Part shown: positions 1 through 7,238 of the stretch, in pieces
Position numbering within the stretch: position 1 is the stretch's first letter
How the letters are laid out: each line of letters starts with the position of its first letter
NCBI GenBank assembly: GCA_949499045.1
Contig: CATEEE010000247.1
Coordinates: 1-10,685 of the forward strand
DNA from: Marinobacterium sp. xm-d-530
Lineage (GTDB): Bacteria; Pseudomonadota; Gammaproteobacteria; Pseudomonadales; Balneatricaceae
DNA: 10,685 nt
Direction: 5' to 3'
Notes under the pieces: model-generated
The model's input: only the letters and a program-made list of their open reading frames with translations
Databases searched by the model: none
Told to the model about the DNA's origin: nothing
Translations under genes and position numbers: made by a program

Positions 1-1112
1 CCACGAACAATGGAGTCATCCACCAGCATCACAACCTTGTCTTTAAACTCAGATTGGATCGGGTTCAGCTTTTGGCGTACCGACTTCTTACGCTGAGTCT
101 GCCCAGGCATAATGAAGGTACGGCCAATGTAACGGTTTTTGATAAAGCCTTCGCGGTAGGTCACTTTCAAGCTTTTCGCCATCTCAAGCGCGGCCGTACG
201 GCTGGTATCGGGAATTGGAATGATGACGTCAATATCGTGCTCTGGGAACTCCCGACGCACCTTATCGGCCAACTTAACACCCATCGCCATACGCGCATTG
301 TGAACCGGTGTCTCATCGATGATCGAGTCAGGACGCGCTAGATAGACGTATTCAAAAAGACAAGGCGCAAGCACCGGGGTGTCAACACACTGCTTGGTGA
401 AGATTTCGCCCTGTTGAGTAATGAAGATCGCCTCACCAGGTGCCACATCACGAACCATCTCAAAGCCTGCGGTATCCAACGCAACACTCTCTGAGGCCAC
501 CATGTACTCCACGCCCGCTTCGGTTTCACGCTTACCGTAAACTAATGGACGAATACCAAAAGGATCTCGAAACGCCGCTAAACCCAAACCGGTGATGATC
601 GCAACAACAGCATAACCACCCTGACAACGCTTATGGACCGTCTCCACTACGTTGAAGATATCTTCAGCTGTTGGATGTAACTTGCCTAATAGCTGAAGCT
701 CATGGGCAAATACGTTCAATAACACTTCTGAATCAGAGGTGGTATTAATGTGGCGCAGATCGGAACGGAACACCTCATCGGCCAACTGCTCAGAGTTAGT
801 TAGGTTTCCGTTGTGTGCCAATGCAATACCGTAAGGTGAGTTGACATAGAATGGCTGTGCTTCAGCAGAGCTTGAGCTGCCAGCGGTTGGATAGCGCACG
901 TGACCAATACCCATCTCGCCATTCAGTTTTTTCATATGACGTGTACGGAAGACTTCGTTGACTAAGCCATTATCCTTACGCAGATAAAAGCGATTACCTT
1001 CACAAGTAACCATACCCGCAGCATCTTGGCCACGGTGTTGTAGGACTGTTAACGCATCAAAAATAGTCTGGTTAACATAAGTTTTGGCTACGATGCCAAC
1101 TATTCCACACAT
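1..1112 (-). CDS. purF: Amidophosphoribosyltransferase PurF (partial, C-terminus beyond window)
   Basis: Glutamine PRPP amidotransferase, the first committed step of purine synthesis: PRPP plus glutamine gives phosphoribosylamine in the cytosol. About 370 of the roughly 505 residues usual for the family are present; the gene runs off the left edge. The protein starts MCGIVGIV, placing the N-terminal nucleophile Cys at position 2 after Met removal. R73 in HVRYPTAG and N101-G102 in AHNGNL match the glutamine-site residues of the Ntn-hydrolase domain. The last visible residues, VMLVDDSIVRG, are the PRPP-binding loop of the phosphoribosyltransferase domain, so the cut falls within that domain. 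The ATG at 1112 is fixed by the obligatory Met-Cys. An AGGT ribosome-binding-like motif lies 7-10 nt upstream. The gene follows cvpA after 19 nt, the usual cvpA-purF pairing. No frame break is seen in the visible part. Confidence 0.97.
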   Translation of the reverse strand, partial: MCGIVGIVAKTYVNQTIFDALTVLQHRGQDAAGMVTCEGNRFYLRKDNGLVNEVFRTRHMKKLNGEMGIGHVRYPTAGSSSSAEAQPFYVNSPYGIALAHNGNLTNSEQLADEVFRSDLRHINTTSDSEVLLNVFAHELQLLGKLHPTAEDIFNVVETVHKRCQGGYAVVAIITGLGLAAFRDPFGIRPLVYGKRETEAGVEYMVASESVALDTAGFEMVRDVAPGEAIFITQQGEIFTKQCVDTPVLAPCLFEYVYLARPDSIIDETPVHNARMAMGVKLADKVRREFPEHDIDVIIPIPDTSRTAALEMAKSLKVTYREGFIKNRYIGRTFIMPGQTQRKKSVRQKLNPIQSEFKDKVVMLVDDSIVR

Positions 1113-1131
1113 CCGATCTACCTATATCGAA

Positions 1132-1653
1132 CTAATTCACGGCACTGGCGCCGGCTGGATCACTGCTAAGTGTCCAGATTACACCACCAATCTCTTTTGC
1201 AGTCTCTTTGGTCCACTCCTCCATCAAAACGAAGTGAGGAATGAGTTGAGAATCTTTCCACCATTGGTCCTCTGTAGCCGGGGTTAACCCCAACAAAGCA
1301 ACAATGACAACAACAACCAGACCGCCTCGAACGGCACCAAAGCCCATTCCAAGAATACGATCGGTTGCAGACAAACCGGTTGCACTGATCAAAGCGGTAA
1401 TCAACTTGCCTACAAGGGCACCAACAATCAGTGTTAATACGAACAGAGCAGCAAAGGCTGCCAACATACGGAGGGATGGGGTCTCAATATAACCAACCAG
1501 ATAAGTACTCAGACTGGTTGCAAATAGTCGCGCAACAATAAACGCACTGACCCAAGTAACAAGTGATAGAGCTTCTCGTATGAATCCACGCTTGAGGCTT
1601 AATAGACTGGACACGGCAACAATGCCGATAATTAGCCAATCAGTCCAGATCAT
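1132..1653 (-). CDS. cvpA: CvpA family inner-membrane protein
   Basis: A 173-residue member of the CvpA family, named for its role in colicin V production and usually found directly upstream of purF. Four hydrophobic segments are visible at about residues 4-20, 27-46, 63-87 and 103-124. The family signatures RGFIREALSLVTW (22-34) and DRILGMGFGAVRG (98-110) are present. The molecular function of the family is unclear; a role in envelope homeostasis is suspected. An in-frame TTG at 1668 would add five residues (MWIEK), but the ATG at 1653 gives the typical start MIWTDWLIIG and has GGA 8-10 nt upstream, so I prefer it. It is probably cotranscribed with purF, from a promoter in the gap upstream of it and/or by read-through from dedD. 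Confidence 0.93.
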   Translation of the reverse strand: MIWTDWLIIGIVAVSSLLSLKRGFIREALSLVTWVSAFIVARLFATSLSTYLVGYIETPSLRMLAAFAALFVLTLIVGALVGKLITALISATGLSATDRILGMGFGAVRGGLVVVVIVALLGLTPATEDQWWKDSQLIPHFVLMEEWTKETAKEIGGVIWTLSSDPAGASAVN

Positions 1654-1675
1654 CTTTTCTATCCACAATTAAAAA

Positions 1676-1711
1676 CAGTCGCATTTTATCAGAGTGAACC
1701 GGTTAACCCAA
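1676..1711 (-). promoter_or_regulatory. Candidate sigma-70 promoter for cvpA-purF
   Basis: The 84-nt gap between dedD and cvpA is one of only two sizeable gaps in the cluster. On the minus strand TAAAAT (1688-1683, 5 of 6 to the -10 consensus) lies 17 nt after TTGGGT (1711-1706, 3 of 6 to the -35 consensus). The expected start would be near 1676, leaving a leader of about 23 nt before the cvpA ATG. The spacer begins in the overlapping palindromes GGTTAACC and AACCGGTT (about 1697-1708). No PurR-like operator of the E. coli cvpA-purF type is recognisable. This is a consensus match only. Confidence 0.4.
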
Positions 1712-1737
1712 TGAACTCTTGATCTATTTATCATCGC

Positions 1738-2328
1738 TTATTGAGTTGTGAAGCGCACAATCATGCCATCCAGTGAGTACTGCTCTTTGATCGACTCTTT
1801 AAGCGACTCCAAACGGGTGCGTTGCATTTCTGGGCCAATATAGACACGAACCAAATCATTAGCACGACGGATATAAACCTTGTACCCCGCCTTTGTTAGA
1901 TCGGCTCTGAGTGATTTAGCATTTCGCTCATCTTTGAAACTTGCTAACTGTAGAGACCAGGCCGCTGGGATACCGTTCTCATCAAGACGCGGCATATCTT
2001 CAGCAGGTGAGACCTCATCAGGTGCACGTTGCTGCATCTTTTCGACCACCTCTACCGGCGGCGCTTTAATCACAACGGGTTGAGCCACCGGCGCTGGCTC
2101 TGTGATCGCCTCTGATTGACTGGTTGATTCATCTAACACGACCGCTGGAGCCACCTCCATCACTGGCGGCATCGTCGGTGCAGGAGGAATTCGATCCACA
2201 ATCTTGCGCTCTTTATAACCCGCAGCATCAAAAATCAAAGGTGCAATAGAGAGTGAGATCACCAGGAGCGCCCCTAGCCCTAATAATCGACGGCGAATAC
2301 TTGCCTGAATTAATGCGTCTTGAGCCAA
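1738..2328 (-). CDS. dedD: SPOR-domain inner-membrane protein, DedD-like
   Basis: A 196-residue bitopic membrane protein. There is a short cytoplasmic N-terminus rich in Arg (IRRRLL), one membrane span at about 15-34, a Pro/Val/Glu-rich periplasmic linker (about 45-120) and a C-terminal SPOR domain (about 121-196, opening AAWSLQLASFKDERNAKSLRAD). SPOR domains bind denuded peptidoglycan strands at the septum, and DedD of this layout is a non-essential cell-division protein. Sequence identity in the linker is not expected, so the symbol rests on architecture and on the folC-dedD-cvpA position. The start appears to be TTG at 2328, preceded by a perfect GGAGG at 2340-2336 with 7 nt spacing inside folC. 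No ATG or GTG is available before the membrane span. It overlaps the 3' end of folC by 19 nt, suggesting translational coupling. Confidence 0.88.
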   Translation of the reverse strand: MAQDALIQASIRRRLLGLGALLVISLSIAPLIFDAAGYKERKIVDRIPPAPTMPPVMEVAPAVVLDESTSQSEAITEPAPVAQPVVIKAPPVEVVEKMQQRAPDEVSPAEDMPRLDENGIPAAWSLQLASFKDERNAKSLRADLTKAGYKVYIRRANDLVRVYIGPEMQRTRLESLKESIKEQYSLDGMIVRFTTQ

Positions 2329-3581
2329 CCCAGGGCCTCCGTAACGGTTAGAAAAGAGCCACAGACCAAAATCTGCTCACTCTCTGAGGTAGAGTTTAAT
2401 AATTGATCAAGCGCCTCAGATACCGACGCAAAACATTGATGGGGATTGTTCGCACCAACCAAATTCACAAGCTCATCGGCTTGACTCGCCCGAGGGCCTT
2501 GCAGTGATACTAAGAACCACTCATCGGTAATAGGTCTTAGTGCCTCAATCACACCCTGTCGATCTTTATCACTGAGCATACCAAGCACTAAGGTTCGTTT
2601 CGACGGCTTAGGGAGTTGTTGTAATCGATCCACAAGGTAATGTGCCGCTTGCGGATTATGAGCCACATCAAGCAGACACTCTGTTGCTCCGATTACCTCT
2701 CTCTGCATACGACCTGTTAGATGAACACTCTCTAATCCGCTCGTAATGGCCTCAATCGATACCTCAGGTGCAATTAACGTAAGAACTTGTAAAACCGTTG
2801 CTGCATTTATCAGCGGTAGTTGGGGAACAGGCAGATCAAAGTAAGCGATATGCTCCCCGTTCAGATCAACGCCCGCCCAATTCCAAACCTTTTGCGCATC
2901 ATCCAAACGATAATCTTGGTTAAACAGATAGAGCGGTGCGTTCAGTTCAGATGAATGCTGAACAATTGAGCGCGATACCGGTGACATTGCACAGACGGCT
3001 GGTTTGTTAGGACGGAATATACCCGCTTTTTCACGAGCGATCGACTCGATGTTATCGCCCAACCAATCGATATGATCCAACGCAATGGAGGTGATAACAG
3101 CAATATCGGCATCGACAATATTGACGGCATCCAGTCGCCCGCCAAGCCCAACTTCCAAAATTACATAATCAAGAGCCAGATCAGAAAAGATGATCAGCGC
3201 TGCCAGTGTGCCGTACTCAAAATAGGTTAAAGAGATCTCTTCTCGCGCTTGCTCAATCCGACAAAAAGCATCAACAATTACATTATCAGGGGCATCTAAG
3301 CCATTGATATTAATGCGTTCATTGTAATTTAAGAAATGAGGAGAACTGTAGACACCCGTGGTGGAATCAGAAGCGCGAAGAATCGAATCCAACATGGCGC
3401 AGGTTGAACCCTTACCGTTAGTGCCTGCCACTGTGATGACTTTACTGCGAGAGAAATCTAGATTTAGGCGACCGGCCACTTCAGCAACACGATCTAAACC
3501 TAAATCAATCTCAGATGGATGAGCGGCTTCAATGACAGAGAGCCACTCTTCCAAACTGTTAACTGAGCTCAATTTGCTCAT
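2310..3581 (-). CDS. folC: Bifunctional dihydrofolate synthase / folylpolyglutamate synthase
   Basis: A 423-residue Mur-ligase-family enzyme, close to the E. coli length of 422. It joins L-glutamate to dihydropteroate and then extends folates with glutamates, using ATP, in the cytosol. Visible motifs: the P-loop GTNGKGST at 53-60, the SPH segment at 80-82, EVGLGGRLDA at 143-152, DHIDWLG at 169-175, REKAGIFR at 183-190, and the later LDVAHNPQA of the ligase C-terminal part. The frame is open for 35 more codons upstream, but those lie inside accD and read as low-quality Cys/Arg-rich sequence. The ATG at 3581 starts MSKLSSVNSLEEWL, matches the family N-terminus and is 22 nt after the accD stop. 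It is followed by dedD with a 19-nt overlap. Confidence 0.96.
   Translation of the reverse strand: MSKLSSVNSLEEWLSVIEAAHPSEIDLGLDRVAEVAGRLNLDFSRSKVITVAGTNGKGSTCAMLDSILRASDSTTGVYSSPHFLNYNERININGLDAPDNVIVDAFCRIEQAREEISLTYFEYGTLAALIIFSDLALDYVILEVGLGGRLDAVNIVDADIAVITSIALDHIDWLGDNIESIAREKAGIFRPNKPAVCAMSPVSRSIVQHSSELNAPLYLFNQDYRLDDAQKVWNWAGVDLNGEHIAYFDLPVPQLPLINAATVLQVLTLIAPEVSIEAITSGLESVHLTGRMQREVIGATECLLDVAHNPQAAHYLVDRLQQLPKPSKRTLVLGMLSDKDRQGVIEALRPITDEWFLVSLQGPRASQADELVNLVGANNPHQCFASVSEALDQLLNSTSESEQILVCGSFLTVTEALGWLKTH
2336..2340 (-). promoter_or_regulatory. Ribosome-binding site that sets the TTG start of dedD
   Basis: GGAGG on the minus strand, lying inside the last codons of folC and 7 nt before the TTG at 2328. 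It is the strongest Shine-Dalgarno match in the cluster and supports TTG as the start of the SPOR protein. Confidence 0.7.
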
Positions 3582-3603
3582 AACTCTATCGTCTTCTGAG
3601 TAC

Positions 3604-4479
3604 TTAGTCGGCGAGTTGTTGAGCAGGCTGACCCTGCATTTGACGAAGCATTTTAGCAAGACGGCTACGCATCTCACCACGCTCAATGATCATATCAACT
3701 TGTCCGTGCTCTAGAAGGAATTCACTGCGCTGGAATCCCTCAGGGAGTTTTTCACGAACGGTCTGCTCAATGACACGCGGGCCTGCAAAGCCAACCAATG
3801 CACGAGGCTCTGCAACATTTAAATCACCTAACATTGCAAGACTGGCAGAGACACCGCCGTAGACAGGGTCAGTCAAGACGGAGATAAAAGGAATACCTTT
3901 GATTCGCATCTCTTCAAGCACAGCCGATGTACGGGCCATTTGGAACAGCGAGAAGAGCGCCTCTTGCATACGCGCACCACCTGATGCAGAGAAACAGATC
4001 AGAGGAATGCCTTCAGCTAAGGACACTTCAGCTGCACGAACAAAGCGTTCACCCACGACGGTACCCATCGAACCACCCATGAAACGGAACTCGAAAGCGA
4101 CCGCAGCGACTGGGTTGCCCTCTAACGTACCCTTCATGGCGACCAGTGCATCTTTTTCACCGGTATCGCGCTGAGCAGCCGTTAAACGATCTTTATATTT
4201 CTTAGAGTCTTTAAATTTAAGACGATCGATCGGTTCAATATCCGCAGCGATCTCTTTCATTGACCCTTCATCAAGGAAGAAGTTCAAACGTTGACGTGCA
4301 CCAATACGTAGGTGATGATCACATTTAGGGCAGACATGTAGCGTCTTATCTAACTCTGGCTTGTACAGCACACTTTCACACTTTGGACACTTCTCCCAAA
4401 GCCCTTCTGGAATGCTGTTACGTTTCTTATCATCATTACGTGCCAGTGACGGTACGATCTTTTCCAACCAGTTACTCAT
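3604..4479 (-). CDS. accD: Acetyl-CoA carboxylase carboxyltransferase subunit beta
   Basis: Beta subunit of the carboxyltransferase half of acetyl-CoA carboxylase. With AccA it moves the carboxyl group from biotin on AccB to acetyl-CoA, making malonyl-CoA for fatty-acid synthesis. The protein has 291 residues (E. coli about 304). It opens with MSNWLEKIVP, followed by a four-cysteine zinc ribbon with Cys at 31, 34, 50 and 53. The crotonase-fold core follows, with GGSMG at 135-139 and SASGGARMQE at 164-173. The ATG at 4479 is preceded by AGGGAG (4489-4484) at 4 nt spacing. It lies 21 nt after trpA and 22 nt before folC. The trp-accD-folC adjacency is a long-known arrangement in this bacterial class. 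Confidence 0.97.
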   Translation of the reverse strand: MSNWLEKIVPSLARNDDKKRNSIPEGLWEKCPKCESVLYKPELDKTLHVCPKCDHHLRIGARQRLNFFLDEGSMKEIAADIEPIDRLKFKDSKKYKDRLTAAQRDTGEKDALVAMKGTLEGNPVAAVAFEFRFMGGSMGTVVGERFVRAAEVSLAEGIPLICFSASGGARMQEALFSLFQMARTSAVLEEMRIKGIPFISVLTDPVYGGVSASLAMLGDLNVAEPRALVGFAGPRVIEQTVREKLPEGFQRSEFLLEHGQVDMIIERGEMRSRLAKMLRQMQGQPAQQLAD

Positions 4480-4493
4480 GGTACTCCCTAAAT

Positions 4494-4517
4494 GATCGAC
4501 TTAAGCGTCGATCGCTT
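4494..4517 (-). other. Two competing hairpins over the trpA stop codon, just before the accD ribosome-binding site
   Basis: In the mRNA sense, GATCGAC (4513-4507) and GTCGATC (4500-4494) form a perfect 7-bp stem whose 6-nt loop GCTTAA contains the trpA stop. A second, overlapping stem AAGCG (4517-4513) with CGCTT (4507-4503) around ATCGA cannot form at the same time. No U-tract follows, so it is not a standard terminator. The accD AGGGAG begins 4 nt after the larger stem, so a ribosome ending trpA would unfold it. A regulatory role is inference. Confidence 0.4.
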
Positions 4518-5304
4518 GACGCATTTCTTTAACTATACCTGCAACGGCAGCAGGAATCTTCTCTGGCGTGTTCGCCAGTTCAGCAATTTGATTAACCAGC
4601 ACGGAACCCACAATGGCACCATCAGATACTTTCGAAACAGCTGCAGCAGACTGACCATCACGAATACCGAAACCGACACAGATTGGCAGATCAGTATCCT
4701 GGCGCATATCACTGATGTATGCCCCTACTTCGTCTACATTCAACGCTTTTGATCCAGTCACACCTTTTACTGAAACGTAATAAAGATAACCACTGCCCTG
4801 CTCACAAATGGCTTTACGGCGTGCCGGAGAGGTAGTCGGTGCGATTAGGAAGATAATATCAAGCGACTCAGCCTTCATTGCAGCCATTAGACCAGCGGAC
4901 TCAATCGGTGGCATATCAACAACTAGAACACCATCCACGCCAGACGCTTTAGCGTTTTTAGCGAAGGCTTCGTAACCCATCACTTCGATTGGGTTTAGGT
5001 AGCCCATCAGTACGACCGGTGTTGTCTGATCCTGTTCACGGAACTCAGCCACCATTGCAAGCACATCAGTCAGACTGGTGCCATGCTCAAGCGCACGTTC
5101 ACAGGCTAACTGAATCACTGGACCATCCGCCATTGGATCCGAGAAAGGAACGCCTAGCTCAATAACATCCGCTCCCGCTTCTACCAGTGCATGCATAAGA
5201 GGCACAGTAACACGTGGGTTTGAATCACCACCGGTTACGTAAGGGACAATCGCTTTACGTCCCTCTGCCTTCATAGCAGTAAAGCAGGCTTCAATACGAC
5301 TCAT
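4501..5304 (-). CDS. trpA: Tryptophan synthase alpha chain
   Basis: Alpha subunit of tryptophan synthase (267 residues; E. coli 268). It cleaves indole-3-glycerol phosphate to indole, which is channelled to TrpB in an alpha2beta2 complex. The TIM-barrel catalytic residues are at the canonical positions: E49 in IELGVPFSDP and D60 in MADGP. The N-terminal IVPYVTGGD strand and the later VKGVTG and GFGI phosphate-site segments are also present. The ATG at 5304 follows GGAG with 6 nt spacing and is 12 nt after the trpB stop, the usual tight trpB-trpA pairing. The stop codon sits in the loop of a small hairpin that precedes accD. Confidence 0.98.
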   Translation of the reverse strand: MSRIEACFTAMKAEGRKAIVPYVTGGDSNPRVTVPLMHALVEAGADVIELGVPFSDPMADGPVIQLACERALEHGTSLTDVLAMVAEFREQDQTTPVVLMGYLNPIEVMGYEAFAKNAKASGVDGVLVVDMPPIESAGLMAAMKAESLDIIFLIAPTTSPARRKAICEQGSGYLYYVSVKGVTGSKALNVDEVGAYISDMRQDTDLPICVGFGIRDGQSAAAVSKVSDGAIVGSVLVNQIAELANTPEKIPAAVAGIVKEMRQAIDA

Positions 5305-5316
5305 TTAAATCTCCAA

Positions 5317-6531
5317 TTACATCTCAATGCCGTCGAGTTCTGCGACGGTAAGAATATCTTTATCACCACGGCCCGATAGATTTACAACAATCACCTGATC
5401 TGGGCTCATCTCTTTAGCCATCTTCATGGCGTAAGCAACCGCGTGAGCAGATTCAAGCGCTGGCATGATACCCTCCACTTGAGTCAATGTACGGAATGCT
5501 TCGAGTGCCTCGTCATCATTGATCGCAACATACTCCGCACGATTAATATCTTTCAGATAGCTGTGCTCAGGTCCCACACCGGGGTAGTCAAGTCCTGCAG
5601 AAACAGAGTGTGTACCGATAATTTGACCGTTATCATCTTCCATCAAGTAGGTACGCATTCCGTGCAATACACCTGGACGACCATCACTCAATGGCGCTGC
5701 GTGTTCACCCGTCTCGACACCGTGACCACCGGCTTCAACACCGATCATGCGAACTGACTCATCTTCAATGAATGGGTGGAACATACCGATGGCGTTCGAT
5801 CCACCACCAACACATGCCACGACCGCATCAGGCAGACGACCGATCTGATTCATACACTGCTGTTTTGTTTCACGTCCAATGACGCACTGGAAGTCGCGCA
5901 CCAACATTGGATAAGGGTGAGGGCCCGCAGCAGTACCAATGATATAGAAGGTATTATCGACATTGGTAACCCAATCACGCATCGCCTCATTCATGGCATC
6001 TTTAAGTGTTTTAGTTCCCGAAGTGACTGGAATCACCTCAGCACCCAGCAGCTTCATGCGGTAGACGTTCAGCGCTTGACGACGAACATCCTCTTCACCC
6101 ATGTAAACCTTACACTCAAGACCTAGACGAGCAGCAACCGTTGCTGAAGCAACACCATGCTGACCAGCGCCTGTCTCAGCGATAACACGCGGTTTGCCCA
6201 TAAACTTTGCCAGAAGAGCCTGACCGATGGTGTTATTTACCTTGTGGGCACCGGTATGGTTAAGATCTTCACGTTTCAAGTAGATCTTTGCACCACCCAC
6301 TTTATCTGTGAGTCGCTCAGCAAAGTAAAGCGGAGATGGACGACCTACGTAGTGAGCTAGATCTTTATCAAACTCCTCTTGAAAGTCTGGATCGTTGGAG
6401 AGTTTTCTGTAAACCTCTTCGAGCTCTTCAAGAGCACCCATAAGCGTCTCTGAGACAAATCGACCACCGAACTGGCCAAAATGTCCATTTTCATCGGGTA
6501 GCTGTACCTGAGTATTATCTGTTGTTGGCAC
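5317..6531 (-). CDS. trpB: Tryptophan synthase beta chain
   Basis: PLP-dependent beta subunit (404 residues from the chosen start), condensing indole and L-serine to L-tryptophan. K97 in LNHTGAHKVNN is the PLP-binding lysine (K87 in Salmonella). E119 in AETGAGQHG is the catalytic glutamate (E109), and GGGSN at 242-246 holds the PLP phosphate. The opening GHFGQFGGRFVSE and the ending VNLSGRGDKD are typical of the main (TrpB1-type) family. The longer frame begins at a GTG at 6543, which has no ribosome-binding site. The GTG at 6531 has GAGG exactly 6 nt upstream, so I use it. It overlaps the 3' end of trpF by 17 nt, implying translational coupling. Confidence 0.96.
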   Translation of the reverse strand: MPTTDNTQVQLPDENGHFGQFGGRFVSETLMGALEELEEVYRKLSNDPDFQEEFDKDLAHYVGRPSPLYFAERLTDKVGGAKIYLKREDLNHTGAHKVNNTIGQALLAKFMGKPRVIAETGAGQHGVASATVAARLGLECKVYMGEEDVRRQALNVYRMKLLGAEVIPVTSGTKTLKDAMNEAMRDWVTNVDNTFYIIGTAAGPHPYPMLVRDFQCVIGRETKQQCMNQIGRLPDAVVACVGGGSNAIGMFHPFIEDESVRMIGVEAGGHGVETGEHAAPLSDGRPGVLHGMRTYLMEDDNGQIIGTHSVSAGLDYPGVGPEHSYLKDINRAEYVAINDDEALEAFRTLTQVEGIMPALESAHAVAYAMKMAKEMSPDQVIVVNLSGRGDKDILTVAELDGIEM

Positions 6532-7141
6532 GGTAAACCTCACTCATAAAATCTGTCATTTTATTTGAATCTTTAATTCCTTTGGATGCCTCAACACCCC
6601 CACTCACATCGACTGCGTAGGGAGACACCTGCGTGATGGCGGTAGCAACATTATCTGTCGACAAACCACCCGCCAAAATAATCTTAGTAGCCCGTTCAGC
6701 AGGTATTCTGGACCAGTCGAACATCTCACCAGTACCCCCAGGTATTCCAGGGGTATAAGCATCCAAAAGAATCCCTTGTGAAGATGCGTACGACTCAAAC
6801 TGAGCCGTTAGATCTAACTCCGGTTTCATACGAAGCGCTTTAATGTAAGGTCTAGAGAATGCGGTACAAAACTCAGCACTCTCATCACCATGAAACTGTA
6901 AAAGATCAACACCTGTTTCGGCGATAACTTGGTTAACGATCTCAGCTGTTTCATTCACAAACAGAGCGACACTGGTTACAAATGCAGGCAGTTTAGAAAT
7001 AATCTCAGCAGCCTGTTTAGGCGTTACCGCTCGCGGGCTCTTAGAGTAAAAAACAAAGCCCAGTGCATCACACCCAGCATCAACAGCCGAAAGAGCGTCA
7101 TCAAGGTTGGTGATACCACAAATTTTTACACGAGTTCGCAC
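6515..7141 (-). CDS. trpF: Phosphoribosylanthranilate isomerase
   Basis: A monofunctional TIM-barrel isomerase of 208 residues, converting N-(5-phosphoribosyl)anthranilate to CdRP, the third step from chorismate to tryptophan. Catalytic Cys8 in VKICGIT and Asp127 in ILLDAYTPG are in the expected places. GGTGEMFDW (135-143), LAGGL (156-160) and DVSGGVEASKGIKD (178-191) are the phosphate-binding strands. The start is GTG at 7141, with AGAG 8 nt upstream. That ribosome-binding site is inside an 11-nt palindrome TAGAGcCTCTA. The gene is 97 nt downstream of truA, behind a leader able to form alternative hairpins. It is not fused to trpC, unlike in enterobacteria, which fits Pseudomonas-like and marine relatives. 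Confidence 0.97.
   Translation of the reverse strand: MRTRVKICGITNLDDALSAVDAGCDALGFVFYSKSPRAVTPKQAAEIISKLPAFVTSVALFVNETAEIVNQVIAETGVDLLQFHGDESAEFCTAFSRPYIKALRMKPELDLTAQFESYASSQGILLDAYTPGIPGGTGEMFDWSRIPAERATKIILAGGLSTDNVATAITQVSPYAVDVSGGVEASKGIKDSNKMTDFMSEVYRANNR
6538..6541 (-). promoter_or_regulatory. Ribosome-binding site choosing the second GTG of trpB
   Basis: GAGG on the minus strand, inside the last codons of trpF (ATGAGTGAGG), 6 nt before the GTG at 6531. The upstream GTG at 6543 lies 5' of this motif and is preceded by A/T-rich sequence with no purine run, so the 404-residue form is favoured over 408. Confidence 0.55.
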
Positions 7142-7238
7142 AATAGAGGCTCTAAGTTAGGTCGTTTAAGAGCGAACAATTAATCGCTCTGTAGATCGGC
7201 TTGAAAGTCTACCAAAACAGAGCGAATTAGTCAGTCTG
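7142..7238 (-). promoter_or_regulatory. Structured leader between truA and trpF with mutually exclusive hairpins
   Basis: In the mRNA sense TTCGCTCT occurs twice, 50 nt apart (7226-7219 and 7176-7169), with its complement ACAGAGCGA (7192-7184) between. Upstream fold: TCGCTCT (7225-7219) pairs with AGAGCGA (7190-7184), and GTAGA (7212-7208) with TCTAC (7195-7191). Together these give 12 bp, one 6-nt bulge and a 12-nt loop. Downstream fold: the same AGAGCGA pairs with TCGCTCT (7175-7169) around an 8-nt loop. The two folds exclude each other. No U-tract follows the downstream stem and no leader peptide with tandem Trp codons is present, so it is not a classic trp attenuator. No convincing promoter is seen here. 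Confidence 0.45.

Noticed and set aside
1654..1668. TTG start of cvpA adding MWIEK
   Set aside because: The ATG at 1653 has a better-placed GGA motif and matches the usual CvpA N-terminus.
1673..1737. PurR operator ahead of cvpA-purF
   Set aside because: No sequence resembling the ACGCAAACGTTTGCGT-type box is present in the gap.
3582..3686. 35-codon N-terminal extension of folC
   Set aside because: It lies inside accD, reads as Cys/Arg-rich sequence unlike any FolC, and the ATG at 3581 gives the normal length and N-terminus.
5443..6360. Plus-strand open frames of 67-116 codons opposite trpB
   Set aside because: They are antisense shadows of a strongly conserved gene with no recognisable protein features.
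7169..7190. Rho-independent terminator between truA and trpF
   Set aside because: The 7-bp stem is real but is followed by TAAACG, not a U-tract, so it is reported as part of a structured leader only.
7142..7238. Trp leader peptide for classic attenuation
   Set aside because: No start codon followed by tandem TGG codons was found on the minus strand in this gap; the single TGG is directly followed by a stop and has an in-frame stop close upstream.
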